Shown here one piece after another: positions 1 through 8,883 of a stretch of DNA of 45,537 nt; the first letter of the stretch is position 1; each line of letters opens with the position of its first letter. Below the pieces are notes generated by a model that worked only from the letters and a program-made list of their open reading frames with translations, did no database searches and was not told the DNA's origin. A program made the translations under genes and the position numbers. Origin of the DNA: Brevundimonas diminuta ATCC 11568 (GTDB lineage Bacteria > Pseudomonadota > Alphaproteobacteria > Caulobacterales > Caulobacteraceae); contig NZ_GL883086.1 of assembly GCF_000204035.1 (NCBI RefSeq), positions 988,866-1,034,402 on the forward strand, read 5' to 3'.

Positions 1-1
1 C

Positions 2-259
2 GGCGCCGTGGTCACGGAAGGCCAGTCCGGCGGCGCCCTGACCGTGCCGTCCGAGGCGGTGCAGACGGTCGACGGCGCCACGGTGGTCTTCATCAAGACC
101 GATCACGGATTCCGCGCCCAGCCTGTGCTGGCCGGACGTCGAGCCGGCGGCTCCACGGAGATCCTGCGCGGCCTGACCGGGACCGAGCGCGTCGCCTCTA
201 CCAACGCCTTCCTCCTCAAGGCCGAACTGGCCAAGGGCGAAGCCGAGCACGGCCACTAA
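2..259 (+). CDS. RND efflux periplasmic adaptor, C-terminal end (CzcB/CusB-like), partial
   Basis: Only the last 85 residues are in the window; the gene starts upstream. The visible part fits the membrane-proximal end of a membrane fusion protein: a beta-rich stretch (PSEAVQTVDGATVVFIKTD) followed by a GRRAGG turn and a helical tail ending in GEAEHGH. In the family this protein joins the inner-membrane RND pump to the outer-membrane channel. Assignment relies heavily on the neighbour: a heavy-metal RND permease starts 11 bases after the stop, behind a ribosome site (gggagggg). The two are almost certainly cotranscribed. CzcB and CusB cannot be told apart from this fragment. Confidence 0.85.
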   Translation, partial: GAVVTEGQSGGALTVPSEAVQTVDGATVVFIKTDHGFRAQPVLAGRRAGGSTEILRGLTGTERVASTNAFLLKAELAKGEAEHGH

Positions 260-270
260 GGGAGGGGATC

Positions 271-3200
271 ATGTTCAAAGCCATCATCGAGGCGTCCGTC
301 CGCTTCCGCTGGTTCATCGTCCTGGCCACGACGCTGGTCGCCGCCTGGGGCCTGTTCCAGTTGACGAAGCTGCCGATCGACGCCGTGCCCGACATCACTA
401 ACCGCCAGGTGCAGATCAACACCGTGGCCCCCGCCCTGGCCCCCGAACAGATGGAGCGCCAGGTCACCTACCCGCTGGAAACGGCCATGGCCGGGATTCC
501 AGGCCTTCAGAGCACCCGCTCCCTCAGCCGCAACGGTTTCAGCCAGGTGACGGTCATCTTCACCGACGCCACCGACATCTACTTCGCCCGCCAGCAGGTG
601 GCCGAGCGGATGGCCCAGGCGCGCGAAAACCTGCCCGAAGGCGTCGAGCCCGGCCTGGCTCCGATCACCACGGGCCTGGGCGAAGTCCTGATGTGGACCG
701 TCGACTTCAAGCCCTTCGACGCCAAGGCGGCGCGAGCTGGAAAGCCTGGCTGGCAGCCCGATGGCGCCTATCTGACGCCCGAAGGCGATCGGCTGGCGTC
801 TCCCCAGGCGCAGGCGACCTATCTGCGCACTGTGCAGGACTGGATCATCGCGCCCCGGATGCGGACCGCGCGCGGTCTGGCGGGCGTCGACGTGAACGGC
901 GGCTATGTGAAGGAATACGCCGTCCGACCCGACCCGGCTCGCCTGGCGGGCTACGGTCTGGGCCTGGGCGACCTGATGCAGGCGCTGGAGCGCGCCAACA
1001 CCCAGGCGGGGGCCGGATACGTGCAGCGCGCGGGCGAAGCCCTGACCGTCCGCACCGACGCCTTGGCCCAAACCGTCGAGGATCTGGCTCAGGCGCCCGT
1101 GGCTAACCGCAACGGCCTGGTCGTGCGCGTCGCCGATGTGGCGACCGTGGAAATGGGCCAGGCGCCGCGCCTGGGCGGGGCCAGCCGCGACGGCCATGAA
1201 GCGGTCATCGGCACCGCCCTGATGCTGGCCGGCGAGAACAGCCGCACCGTGGCCCAGGCCGCCGCCGAACGGCTGGAAGAGATCGGCGCCAGCCTGCCGC
1301 CCGACATCGTGGCCGAGCCGGTGCTGAACCGCAGCGCCCTGGTCAACTCGACCATCAAGACGGTGGCCAAGAACCTGACCGAAGGCGCCCTGCTGGTCAT
1401 CGTCGTGCTGTTCCTGCTGCTGGGGAACATCCGCGCGGCGACGATCACGGCCCTGATGATCCCGATCAGCTTCCTGTTCGCGGTCATCGGCATGAACCGC
1501 TTCGGCATCAGCGGAAACCTGATGAGCCTAGGGGCGCTGGACTTCGGCCTGCTGGTCGACGGCGCCGTGGTGGTGGTCGAGAACACCCTGCTGATGCTCA
1601 GCCAGCGCCGGGCGGATCTGGGTCGGGCCCTCACCCGACACGAACGCCTGGACGTCGCCGCCGGCGCCGCGCGGCAGATGGTCAAGCCCGCCGCCTTCGG
1701 CCAGCTGATCATCCTGCTGGTCTTCACCCCCCTGCTGATGCTGGAAGGAGTCGAGGGCAAGACCTTCATCCCCATGGGCGCCACGGTCATGCTGGCCCTG
1801 GTCGGCGCCTTCATCTTCTCCTTCACCTTCGTCCCAGCCATGACGGCCCTGCTGGTGCGAGATCCCAAGACCGTCCACGTCGACGAGAACGGCGAGGCGG
1901 AAGAGCATGAGACCTTCCTGCTGCGCCACGCGCGCCGCTGGATCGAACCGGCCATCCGTTCCGCCGTGTCGCACCCCAAGACGGTGCTGGCGGCGGCGCT
2001 CGGCGCCCTCGTCGTCGGCGGGTTCGCCTTCACCACCCTGGGCCGAGAGTTCATCCCGACGCTGGACGAGGGCGATATCGCCATGCAGGCCCTGCGCGTG
2101 CCCTCGGCCTCGCTGGAGCAGTCCCTCGCCATGCAGATGGCGCTGGAGCGGGCCATCAAGGCCCAGCCCGAGGTGAAGACCATGTTCTCGCGCACCGGCA
2201 CGGCCGAGGCGGCGGTGGACCCCATGCCGCCGAACATCTCGGACGCCGTCATCGTGCTGAAGAAGCGCAAGGAATGGCCCGATCCGAAGCTGCCGAAGGA
2301 GGAGTTGATCGCCCGCATCGAAAAGGCCTCCGCCGCCCAGTTGGGCAACAGCTTCGAGTTCAGCCAGCCGATCGAACTGCGCTTCAACGAGCTGATCTCC
2401 GGGGTCCGCACCGATCTGGCGGTCATGGTCTATGGAGACGACTTCACCCAGCTTCAGGCCACGGCGGATCAGGTCGCCAACGCCCTGCGCGACACGCCCG
2501 GCTCGGCCGACGTGCGGGTGGAGCAGGCGTCGGGCCTGCCGACCCTGACGGTCAGCGTCGACCGCTTCGCCGCCGCCAACTACGGCCTGTCGGCGGCCGA
2601 CGTGTCCGAAGCCGTCTCGGCGGCCATCGGCGGCGCCGAGTCTGGGCAAATCTTCGAGGGCGACCGCCGCTTCGACGTCGTGGTCCGTCTCGACGACGCC
2701 CAAAGGAACGACCCCGCCGCCCTGGCTGCCCTGCCGGTCACAACCGCGACCGGGGTGACGGTGCCCCTGTCCTCGGTCGCCCGCATCCAAGTGGCGGAAG
2801 GTCAGAACCAGATCAGCCGCAACAACGGCAGCCGCCGCATGGTGGTTCAGGCCAATGTGCGCGGCCGCGATCTGGGCGGCTTCGTCGGCGACGCCCAGGC
2901 GAGAGTTCAGCAACAGGTTCAAATGCCGGCCGGCTATTCCCTGACCTGGGGCGGCCAGTTCGAGAACCTGAAGCGGGCCGAGCAGCGCTTGGGCCTGGTC
3001 ATCCCCGTGGTCTTCGTCCTGATCGGCATCCTGCTGTTCATGGCGTTGGGATCGTTCGCGGAGGCCGGGCTGGTGTTCGCCTGCGTGCCGCTGGCCCTCG
3101 TCGGCGGGGCGCTGGCCCTGCTGCTGAGGGGGATGCCCTTCTCCGTCTCGGCGGCGGTCGGCTTCATCGCCGTGTCCGGCGTCGCGACCCTGAACGGCCT

Positions 3201-3492
3201 GGTGTTGATGCAGGCCATCCGCGAGCGGCTGCAGGCAGGCCAGATTCCGCGTGACGCGGCCCTGCTCGGCGCCTTCAGCCGTCTGCGCGCGGTGCTGACC
3301 ACGGCCATGGTCGCCATCGTCGGCTTCATCCCCATGGCCATCGCCTCGGGCGCCGGCGCCGAGGTGCAAAAGCCCTTGGCCACCGTGGTCATCGGCGGTC
3401 TCCTGACCGCCACCGCCCTGACGCTGCTGGTTCTGCCGACCTTCGCGGCCAAGGCGGTCAGGCATCGCAAGGCGGAAGGGATCGAAGACTGA
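271..3492 (+). CDS. czcA: Heavy-metal RND efflux permease, CzcA-like
   Basis: This 1073-residue inner-membrane pump has the usual length of heavy-metal RND transporters, which export divalent cations by proton antiport. An N-terminal membrane helix (about 10-32) leads into a large periplasmic loop, then a helix block at about 365-530, a second periplasmic loop and a final helix block at about 905-1065. Helix 4 carries DFGLLVDGAVVVVEN, with acidic residues D424, D430 and E437 all present; this DFGxxxDGA signature is typical of Zn/Co/Cd CzcA pumps, not the Cu/Ag CusA type. The downstream gene overlaps its stop (TGATG at 3490). Substrate is inferred from the motif and the cluster. Confidence 0.95.
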   Translation: MFKAIIEASVRFRWFIVLATTLVAAWGLFQLTKLPIDAVPDITNRQVQINTVAPALAPEQMERQVTYPLETAMAGIPGLQSTRSLSRNGFSQVTVIFTDATDIYFARQQVAERMAQARENLPEGVEPGLAPITTGLGEVLMWTVDFKPFDAKAARAGKPGWQPDGAYLTPEGDRLASPQAQATYLRTVQDWIIAPRMRTARGLAGVDVNGGYVKEYAVRPDPARLAGYGLGLGDLMQALERANTQAGAGYVQRAGEALTVRTDALAQTVEDLAQAPVANRNGLVVRVADVATVEMGQAPRLGGASRDGHEAVIGTALMLAGENSRTVAQAAAERLEEIGASLPPDIVAEPVLNRSALVNSTIKTVAKNLTEGALLVIVVLFLLLGNIRAATITALMIPISFLFAVIGMNRFGISGNLMSLGALDFGLLVDGAVVVVENTLLMLSQRRADLGRALTRHERLDVAAGAARQMVKPAAFGQLIILLVFTPLLMLEGVEGKTFIPMGATVMLALVGAFIFSFTFVPAMTALLVRDPKTVHVDENGEAEEHETFLLRHARRWIEPAIRSAVSHPKTVLAAALGALVVGGFAFTTLGREFIPTLDEGDIAMQALRVPSASLEQSLAMQMALERAIKAQPEVKTMFSRTGTAEAAVDPMPPNISDAVIVLKKRKEWPDPKLPKEELIARIEKASAAQLGNSFEFSQPIELRFNELISGVRTDLAVMVYGDDFTQLQATADQVANALRDTPGSADVRVEQASGLPTLTVSVDRFAAANYGLSAADVSEAVSAAIGGAESGQIFEGDRRFDVVVRLDDAQRNDPAALAALPVTTATGVTVPLSSVARIQVAEGQNQISRNNGSRRMVVQANVRGRDLGGFVGDAQARVQQQVQMPAGYSLTWGGQFENLKRAEQRLGLVIPVVFVLIGILLFMALGSFAEAGLVFACVPLALVGGALALLLRGMPFSVSAAVGFIAVSGVATLNGLVLMQAIRERLQAGQIPRDAALLGAFSRLRAVLTTAMVAIVGFIPMAIASGAGAEVQKPLATVVIGGLLTATALTLLVLPTFAAKAVRHRKAEGIED

Positions 3493-4091
3493 TGAGCGGC
3501 GGCCTCGGAGCGGAGGCGGTCCAGCGCCGCACCCTGCTGGTGGTGTTGGTCCTCAACGCCGCTCTCTTCGTGGGCCTCGGAGTCGGCGGCTTGCTCGCCG
3601 ACTCCAGCGCCCTTCTCGCCAACGCCGTCGACAACGGCTCCGATGCAGCCGTCTATCTGATCGGTTTCCTCGCCGTCGGCCGGGCGATGATCTGGAAGAC
3701 GCGCGCAGCCTGGCTATCGGGGATCATGCTGCTGATCTTCGCGGCCGGGGTGCTTGCAGACGTGGCGCGGCGCTGGATCGTCGGGACCGAACCCGTCGGC
3801 TGGACCATGATGGGTCTGGCCGTCGTCGCGGCGGTCGTGAACCTGATCTGCCTGATGCTGATCAGGCGTCAGGACAGCGACGACGTCAACATGCGCGCCG
3901 CCGAAACCTTCAGCTTCAATGACTTCGCCTCGAACGGCGGCATCCTCGTCGCCGGAGGCCTGGTCATGGCGCTAAACCAGGCATGGCCCGACCTTCTGGT
4001 CGGGCTGATCGTGGCGGCCATCGCCCTCAAAGGCGGTCTCGACATTCTCAAGGACGCCCGGGGCGTCGCCAATAAGGGACAAGCCCAATGA
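3492..4091 (+). CDS. Short cation diffusion facilitator-like membrane protein
   Basis: The 199-residue protein is predicted to have six membrane helices. It resembles the membrane domain of CDF exporters (CzcD family), which are normally around 300 residues. The paired metal-site motifs are recognisable: DNGSD in helix 2 (after LADSSALLANAV) and NDFASN in helix 5. The cytoplasmic C-terminal metal-sensing domain of full CDF proteins is absent; the chain ends soon after helix 6. It starts inside the czcA stop codon and overlaps the next gene by four bases (ATGA), so it is translationally coupled within the metal operon. Whether this short form transports by itself or acts as an accessory is unknown. 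Confidence 0.85.
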   Translation: MSGGLGAEAVQRRTLLVVLVLNAALFVGLGVGGLLADSSALLANAVDNGSDAAVYLIGFLAVGRAMIWKTRAAWLSGIMLLIFAAGVLADVARRWIVGTEPVGWTMMGLAVVAAVVNLICLMLIRRQDSDDVNMRAAETFSFNDFASNGGILVAGGLVMALNQAWPDLLVGLIVAAIALKGGLDILKDARGVANKGQAQ

Positions 4092-4717
4092 ACGCCCCGG
4101 GCCGCCGCTCGGCCGCTCCGATCGATCTCCGCTCGGTTCAGCGGTGGCGCAAACTCTTCATTCTCGTGGGCCTCTTCGCCCTTCTGGCCTGGACGCTGAT
4201 GGTGAAGGCCGAGCCACGGCTCGAACACGCGGTCGAGCATCTCGGTCTGATCGCCATCATGCTCTGCATCATCGGCCGCGCCTGGTGCTCCCTCTATATC
4301 GGTGGCCGCAAGAAACAGGAGATCGTGACGAGCGGCCCCTACTCCCTGTGCCGCAACCCCCTCTACGTTTTCAGCTTCATCGGCGCCTTCGGAGCCGGGG
4401 CGATGTCCGGCAGCCTGTCGGTCGGGCTGGTGTTCGTCCTTGCCTGCTGGATTGTGTTCCGCACCGTCGTCGGCCGGGAGGAGCGCTACCTGAGCGAGAC
4501 GTTCGGGGAGACCTACGACGCCTATCGGCGGCGCACCCCGCGCTTCATGCCGAACCCGAGGCTCTGGCGTGATGAGGCCGAGCTTTGCATTCGTCCGACC
4601 TTCTTCGTGCGCACGATCCAGGACGGACTGTTCTTCCTTCTCGCCGTTCCGCTGTTCGAATTGCTCGAAGCGGCGCAGCAGTTCGGCTGGTTCGGCGCCG
4701 TCCTGCAATTGCCTTGA
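4088..4717 (+). CDS. Isoprenylcysteine carboxyl methyltransferase (ICMT)-family membrane protein
   Basis: A 209-residue integral membrane protein with about four hydrophobic helices. The ICMT/PEMT-like signature is clear: GPYSLCRNPLY (RNPLY at 89-93), then REERYLSETFGETYDAYRRRTPRF, matching the family's S-adenosylmethionine-binding C-terminal region. Bacteria lack prenylated CaaX substrates, so the true methyl acceptor is unknown. ICMT-like genes are often found inside czc-type metal operons, and this one overlaps the CDF-like gene by four bases. A role in metal stress or membrane lipid methylation is an inference from position only. Confidence 0.85.
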   Translation: MNAPGRRSAAPIDLRSVQRWRKLFILVGLFALLAWTLMVKAEPRLEHAVEHLGLIAIMLCIIGRAWCSLYIGGRKKQEIVTSGPYSLCRNPLYVFSFIGAFGAGAMSGSLSVGLVFVLACWIVFRTVVGREERYLSETFGETYDAYRRRTPRFMPNPRLWRDEAELCIRPTFFVRTIQDGLFFLLAVPLFELLEAAQQFGWFGAVLQLP

Positions 4718-4727
4718 GCAAAACCTC

Positions 4728-4898
4728 ATGGAACGCGCGCGCCTGGTGACATCCTTGACGGCTATACTAGCCGCAATCGCCTTTCTCGCCGGCGGCGCCG
4801 TGCAGGCCGCTTCCCTTGAAGCCGAGGCGAAGCGCGCCGCGCCGCAGATCGGCCCTCCACCCGCCCCCGTCTCACCTCCGGAGTTCAGACATGCCTAA
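4728..4898 (+). CDS. Small exported peptide of 56 residues, unknown function
   Basis: A short frame begins with ATG 10 bases after the methyltransferase stop and ends by overlapping the start of the metal ATPase (catgcctaa: ATG at 4891, TAA at 4896). It has a textbook signal peptide (basic MERAR, hydrophobic core to residue about 26, cleavage near AVQAAS). The short mature tail is proline-rich (IGPPPAPVSPPE) and ends in HA. The signal sequence and the 8-base overlap with the next gene argue that it is real. No strong ribosome site is visible. I do not recognise the family. A periplasmic metal-binding or linker role is possible, but the mature part holds only one histidine and no cysteine. Confidence 0.5.
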   Translation: MERARLVTSLTAILAAIAFLAGGAVQAASLEAEAKRAAPQIGPPPAPVSPPEFRHA

Positions 4899-7401
4899 CA
4901 CGGTCAGAATGGACATCCCCGTCCTGCTGCCGGAAGCCCCCGACGCGTCCGACGCCTGCGTCGAACGCCTCGTCAAGCGGCTCAGCAGCGCACCCGGCCT
5001 GTTCCAAGTCCATGTCGCCGAAACGAACGGCGCATCTCAACTCTGCCTCCACTACGACCCCGCTGCGCTTTCTCCAGCGGACGTCAGGCGCAAGGCGTTG
5101 CAGGCGGGCGCCGAGATCAGCCAGCGATTCGGCCATCTCATCGGTTGGGTGGAGGGCGTACGCCACGCCCGCCATGCCCGCAGGCTCGAAGCCGCCCTGG
5201 CCGAAGAACCCGGTGTTCTCGAAGCGGCTCTGGACGTGGCGGGCGCCTTGCGCCTGGAGTTCGATCACACTCGGACTAGCCGGGACGCCCTTCAGCAACG
5301 CCTCGCGGACCACAGGCTGAGATTTTCCCATTCTCCCTTCCCGCCCCCGCCCGAACGATTTGAACCCGAGAAAGGCGATCACGACCACGAAGGAACAGGC
5401 GAACATGCCGATCACGATCATGCCCATGGCGGGGTTTTCGGCGCCAACACCGAGCTCGTCTTCGCCCTGGGATCCGGCAGCGCGCTCGGCATCGGTTTCG
5501 CCCTGGAGAAACTGGTTCCGGGACTTTCCGGATGGGCGCCGCTGACGCTCTTCCTCGTCGCCTATGGGCTCGGAGGCTTCTTCACGGTCCGCGAAGCCAT
5601 CGAGAACCTGAAACGCGGGCGTTTCGAGATCGACACCCTGATGTTGGTGGCGGCGGCGGGCGCGGCGGCGCTAGGCGCATGGGCGGAAGGAGCTCTACTC
5701 CTCTTTCTGTTCAGCCTGGGCCACGCGCTCGAACACTACGCTATGGGCCGCGCCAAACGGGCCATTGAGGCTCTGGCCGAACTGGCCCCGCGCACGGCGA
5801 GAGTGCGGCGGGGAGACGACCTCATAGAGACGCCGGTGGAACAGCTCGAGATCGGTGACGTGATCGTGGTGCGACCCAATGAACGCCTGCCCGCTGACGG
5901 CTTCGTCCTCTTGGGCACGACCAGCATCAACCAGGCTCCGGTCACAGGCGAAAGCATGCCGGTGGACAAGCAGCCGGTCGCCGATCCCGCAGAGGCGCGA
6001 TCGGGGCGGTCCTCGATCGCCAATACCTCGGCCGTGTTCGCCGGCACCATCAACGGCGCCGGCGCCATCGAGATCGAGACCACACGCAAATCCAGCGACA
6101 CCACCCTTGCCAAGGTGGTGCGGATGGTGAGCGAAGCCGAAACTCAGAAGTCGCCCACTCAAAGGTTTACCGACAAATTCGAACGCATCTTCGTGCCCGT
6201 GGTGCTCGGGCTCGCCTTCGTCCTGCTGTTCGCCTGGGTCGTGATCGACGAGCCCTTCCGCGACAGCTTCTACCGCGCCATGGCGGTGCTGGTCGCCGCC
6301 AGCCCCTGCGCCCTGGCCATCGCCACGCCTAGCGCCGTTCTGTCCGGGGTGGCGCGCGCAGCTCGGGCGGGCGTTCTGATCAAGGGCGGCGCCCCCTTGG
6401 AAAACCTCGGTTCACTCAACGCCATCGCCTTTGACAAGACCGGCACCCTGACGGAAGGCCGTCCGCGCATCACCGACATCATTCCCGTCCAAGGAACCCG
6501 CGAAGCCGATCTTCTGTCGGCGGCCGTCGCCGTCGAGCGCCTCAGCGACCATCCCCTGGCCGCCGCCATCGCGCGCGATGGCGCAGAACGTCTCGGCCAG
6601 TTCACCCCGTCTCCCGCCTCAGACCTCAGAAGCCTGACGGGGAAAGGCGTCACCGCCCGATGGGCGGGCGAGACGATCTGGATCGGCAAGCCCGAAATGT
6701 TCGGGGCGGACGGCGTCGCGCCGCTCAGCGACGAGACGACGCTCGCGGTCACCCGGCTGCGGCTCGAAGGGCGCACCCTGATGGTCGTCCGCGCCGGCGC
6801 GCGCGATCTCGGCGTGATCGGTCTTCTGGACACGCCCCGGCCGGCGGCCAGAGCGGCCTTGGCCGCGCTGCGCGATCTGGGCGTGCAACGCATGATCATG
6901 ATCTCCGGCGATCATCAGAAGGCCGCCCAGGCCATCGCGGGACAGGTCGGGCTTACTGAGGCTTGGGGCGATCTCATGCCCGAAGATAAGGTGGACGCCA
7001 TCAAGCGGCTTCGAGAGGAGACGAAGGTCGCTATGGTCGGCGACGGGGTCAACGACGCTCCCGCCATGGCGACCGCCACCGTCGGGATCGCCATGGGCGC
7101 CGCCGGCTCGGATGTCGCGCTGGAGACCGCGGACGTCGCTCTGATGTCCGACGACCTCGCCCAACTGCCCTTCACGGTCGGCCTAAGCCGGCGAACGCGG
7201 AGCGTCATCCGGCAAAACCTGGTCGTCAGCCTCGGCGTCGTGGCCTTTCTCGTTCCGGCCACCATCCTCGGGCTGGGCATCGGGCCCGCTGTGGCGGTCC
7301 ACGAAGGCTCCACGCTGCTGGTCGTGTTTAACGCCCTGCGCCTGCTCGCCTATCAGGATCGACGCGGCACACGGCGCGCGTCGACGGAGACCCGCTCATG
7401 A
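4891..7401 (+). CDS. P1B-type heavy-metal ATPase, P1B-4 (SPC) subgroup
   Basis: An 836-residue cation-exporting P-type ATPase. I chose the start at 4891 rather than the in-frame ATG at 4816: the longer form adds an arginine- and proline-rich stretch that overlaps the upstream peptide gene. The N-terminal region ends in a histidine/aspartate cluster (about 163-180). Landmarks are TGES at 352-355 (actuator), SPC at 471-473 in the transport helix, DKTGT at 515-519 (phosphorylated aspartate), a MISGDH motif, VGDGVNDAPA, and HEGST starting at 804 in the last helices. SPC plus HEGST is the P1B-4 signature (CoaT, CtpD, CzcP), not the CPC of ZntA/CadA. Likely substrates are Co, Zn, Cd or Fe; an automatic zntA label would be imprecise. 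Confidence 0.93.
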   Translation: MPNTVRMDIPVLLPEAPDASDACVERLVKRLSSAPGLFQVHVAETNGASQLCLHYDPAALSPADVRRKALQAGAEISQRFGHLIGWVEGVRHARHARRLEAALAEEPGVLEAALDVAGALRLEFDHTRTSRDALQQRLADHRLRFSHSPFPPPPERFEPEKGDHDHEGTGEHADHDHAHGGVFGANTELVFALGSGSALGIGFALEKLVPGLSGWAPLTLFLVAYGLGGFFTVREAIENLKRGRFEIDTLMLVAAAGAAALGAWAEGALLLFLFSLGHALEHYAMGRAKRAIEALAELAPRTARVRRGDDLIETPVEQLEIGDVIVVRPNERLPADGFVLLGTTSINQAPVTGESMPVDKQPVADPAEARSGRSSIANTSAVFAGTINGAGAIEIETTRKSSDTTLAKVVRMVSEAETQKSPTQRFTDKFERIFVPVVLGLAFVLLFAWVVIDEPFRDSFYRAMAVLVAASPCALAIATPSAVLSGVARAARAGVLIKGGAPLENLGSLNAIAFDKTGTLTEGRPRITDIIPVQGTREADLLSAAVAVERLSDHPLAAAIARDGAERLGQFTPSPASDLRSLTGKGVTARWAGETIWIGKPEMFGADGVAPLSDETTLAVTRLRLEGRTLMVVRAGARDLGVIGLLDTPRPAARAALAALRDLGVQRMIMISGDHQKAAQAIAGQVGLTEAWGDLMPEDKVDAIKRLREETKVAMVGDGVNDAPAMATATVGIAMGAAGSDVALETADVALMSDDLAQLPFTVGLSRRTRSVIRQNLVVSLGVVAFLVPATILGLGIGPAVAVHEGSTLLVVFNALRLLAYQDRRGTRRASTETRS

Positions 7402-7850
7402 AACGTATCAGCGGCCTCGCCATCATCGTCGTCTTCCTCGCTTTCTCAGCCTTCCTCTTGGGCGTGGTGACAAAGCGGGGGTCAACCGCCATCGATACAG
7501 CCGGCTCCGTCGACGCGCGCCCCATCGACGAACATGCCGGCCATGGCGACAGGCCCCAAGACAGCGCGGCGACCCGTTCCTTCAAGGAAGCGAACGAGCG
7601 GCTGCATCAGGCCATGAACATCAACTGGAGCGACAAGGCCGATGCGGACTTCATACGCCTCATGATCGCCCACAGCGAAGGCGCCGTCGCCATGGCCCGC
7701 ATCGAGCTCGAACAGGGATCCGACCCTGAAGCCAAGGCGCTCGCCGAAGATGTGATCCGCAGCCGGGACGCTGAAATCCTCCGCATGCGCATCTGGCTGG
7801 CACAGCGCCAAAGGGCGGAAACGCTCGAGGGCGCCAGGCCCGGGAACTGA
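7398..7850 (+). CDS. DUF305-family membrane-anchored protein
   Basis: The 150-residue protein has an N-terminal hydrophobic anchor (about 5-25) and a helical domain with the DUF305 pattern: DADFIRLMIAHSEGAVAMA, then ALAEDVIRSRDAEILRM. DUF305 proteins are ferritin-like helical bundles, often beside copper or other metal resistance genes; some members (CopM) bind copper in the periplasm. The usual paired histidines of the family (MxxHHxxA) are here reduced to one (AHSEGA), so metal binding may be weaker. A separate DEHAGHGD stretch lies just after the anchor. It overlaps the ATPase stop by four bases (ATGA) and belongs to the same operon. Confidence 0.85.
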   Translation: MKRISGLAIIVVFLAFSAFLLGVVTKRGSTAIDTAGSVDARPIDEHAGHGDRPQDSAATRSFKEANERLHQAMNINWSDKADADFIRLMIAHSEGAVAMARIELEQGSDPEAKALAEDVIRSRDAEILRMRIWLAQRQRAETLEGARPGN

Positions 7851-7853
7851 GGG

Positions 7854-8327
7854 ATGAGGCGCAGGAAGTCTCCCATCCGAGGTCAGACTATCGCCTGGCG
7901 GCCTGGACGCTACGGCAAGCGGCTGCGGTCATATCGTATCCGCAGGAACACCAAACCCCGGCCGGTTATGGACAGCGTATACGCGAGCTTCAACGGCCTC
8001 GTGGGAGCAGGGGTGGTGCTCTATCTCGGCATCGTCCTGTTCAACGCGACCGGCTTGCCGCTCTACATCACTTACGGCGCAGCTCTCCCCCTGGTCGCGC
8101 TCGCCTGCGTGCTGCTGGCGCCCCGCGGCCGGACGATGCTGATCCTGAGCTTGCCATTCGCGGTGCTCTGGATCGCGGGAACCCTGTTTCTCTACGTGAC
8201 GCGTCACGACATGAACCGGTCGCCTCACAATCACCCTTCCTCCGCTGCATCCGCGCAGCAGGCCGCCGAGCCCGTCGAGCGACGCGTCGCACCTCCCGGA
8301 CGTTCCGGGCCGGTGTCCGTCAATTAG
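7854..8327 (+). CDS. Small membrane protein, unknown function
   Basis: The frame begins four bases after the DUF305 stop, next to a gggaactgaggg stretch. It gives 157 residues: a very basic, arginine-rich leader, then three hydrophobic helices (about 45-65, 70-88 and 95-113), then a polar tail rich in Ser, Ala and Pro. An alternative start at 7968 would remove the basic leader and leave a 119-residue protein; homologues would decide. I do not recognise the family. Its position as last gene of the metal operon suggests an accessory role, but nothing in the sequence shows metal binding apart from a few histidines (RHDMNRSPHNHP). Confidence 0.65.
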   Translation: MRRRKSPIRGQTIAWRPGRYGKRLRSYRIRRNTKPRPVMDSVYASFNGLVGAGVVLYLGIVLFNATGLPLYITYGAALPLVALACVLLAPRGRTMLILSLPFAVLWIAGTLFLYVTRHDMNRSPHNHPSSAASAQQAAEPVERRVAPPGRSGPVSVN

Positions 8328-8393
8328 CGGTCACCGTCAGAGAAGCCCCTAGCGAGATCCAGCGTATCGACGTTCAAGATCAGGAGGACCGAC

Positions 8394-8825
8394 GTGACCG
8401 AGCTGCAGGCGAAGCTGGATTACAATCGAGCCATCGGCCGACGCATCCGTGACCGACGAAAGGCGCTGGGCTTCAGCCAGGCCGCGCTCGGCAGCAAGGT
8501 CGGCTTGTCATTCCAACAGATCCAGAAGTATGAGAAGGGCCTGAACGGCCTTGCAGCCGTGCGCCTGGGCCAGCTGGCGCTGGCGCTGGCCACAACGGTT
8601 CCGCGACTCCTGGGGCTGGGGGAAGAGGACCACCCGGCGTCAGACGAACAGCGTCATCGTCTGCTTCAGGCCTGGGAGAGATTGACGCAAGCGCAGCGCG
8701 AGCCCCTGCTGCGGTATGTCGAAGCGCTCGCGCTGTCGCCATCCTCTGCGACGACAGCGGTCGAGACGACGCACATTGGCGCGGAGGCCGACGTCGATCC
8801 GACGGCGACGAGCGATAAGAAATAA
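8394..8825 (+). CDS. XRE-family helix-turn-helix regulator
   Basis: A 143-residue protein starting at a GTG (8394) with a clear ribosome site (aggagg) eight bases upstream. An HTH_3/Cro-C1 domain covers about 11-70: IGRRIRDRRKALGFSQAALGSKVGLSFQQIQKYEKG, with the canonical recognition turn and the QIQKYEKG ending common in alphaproteobacterial members. The C-terminal half is helical, then low-complexity (Ser/Thr/Ala). It is a DNA-binding transcription factor of unknown target. It sits between the metal operon and the catabolic island and need not belong to either. Confidence 0.92.
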   Translation: MTELQAKLDYNRAIGRRIRDRRKALGFSQAALGSKVGLSFQQIQKYEKGLNGLAAVRLGQLALALATTVPRLLGLGEEDHPASDEQRHRLLQAWERLTQAQREPLLRYVEALALSPSSATTAVETTHIGAEADVDPTATSDKK

Positions 8826-8883
8826 GGCTTGTTCGGATGACCGGCTTGGAGGTTCCCCCTTGGAGCACCAACCGCTGAAGTTC

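Noticed and set aside
256-3470. Long open frames antisense to czcA (313, 445 and 645 codons)
   Set aside because: They are antisense shadows of a high-GC gene: rich in His, Arg, Gln and Gly, with no motifs or ribosome sites. The + strand frame has full CzcA signatures.
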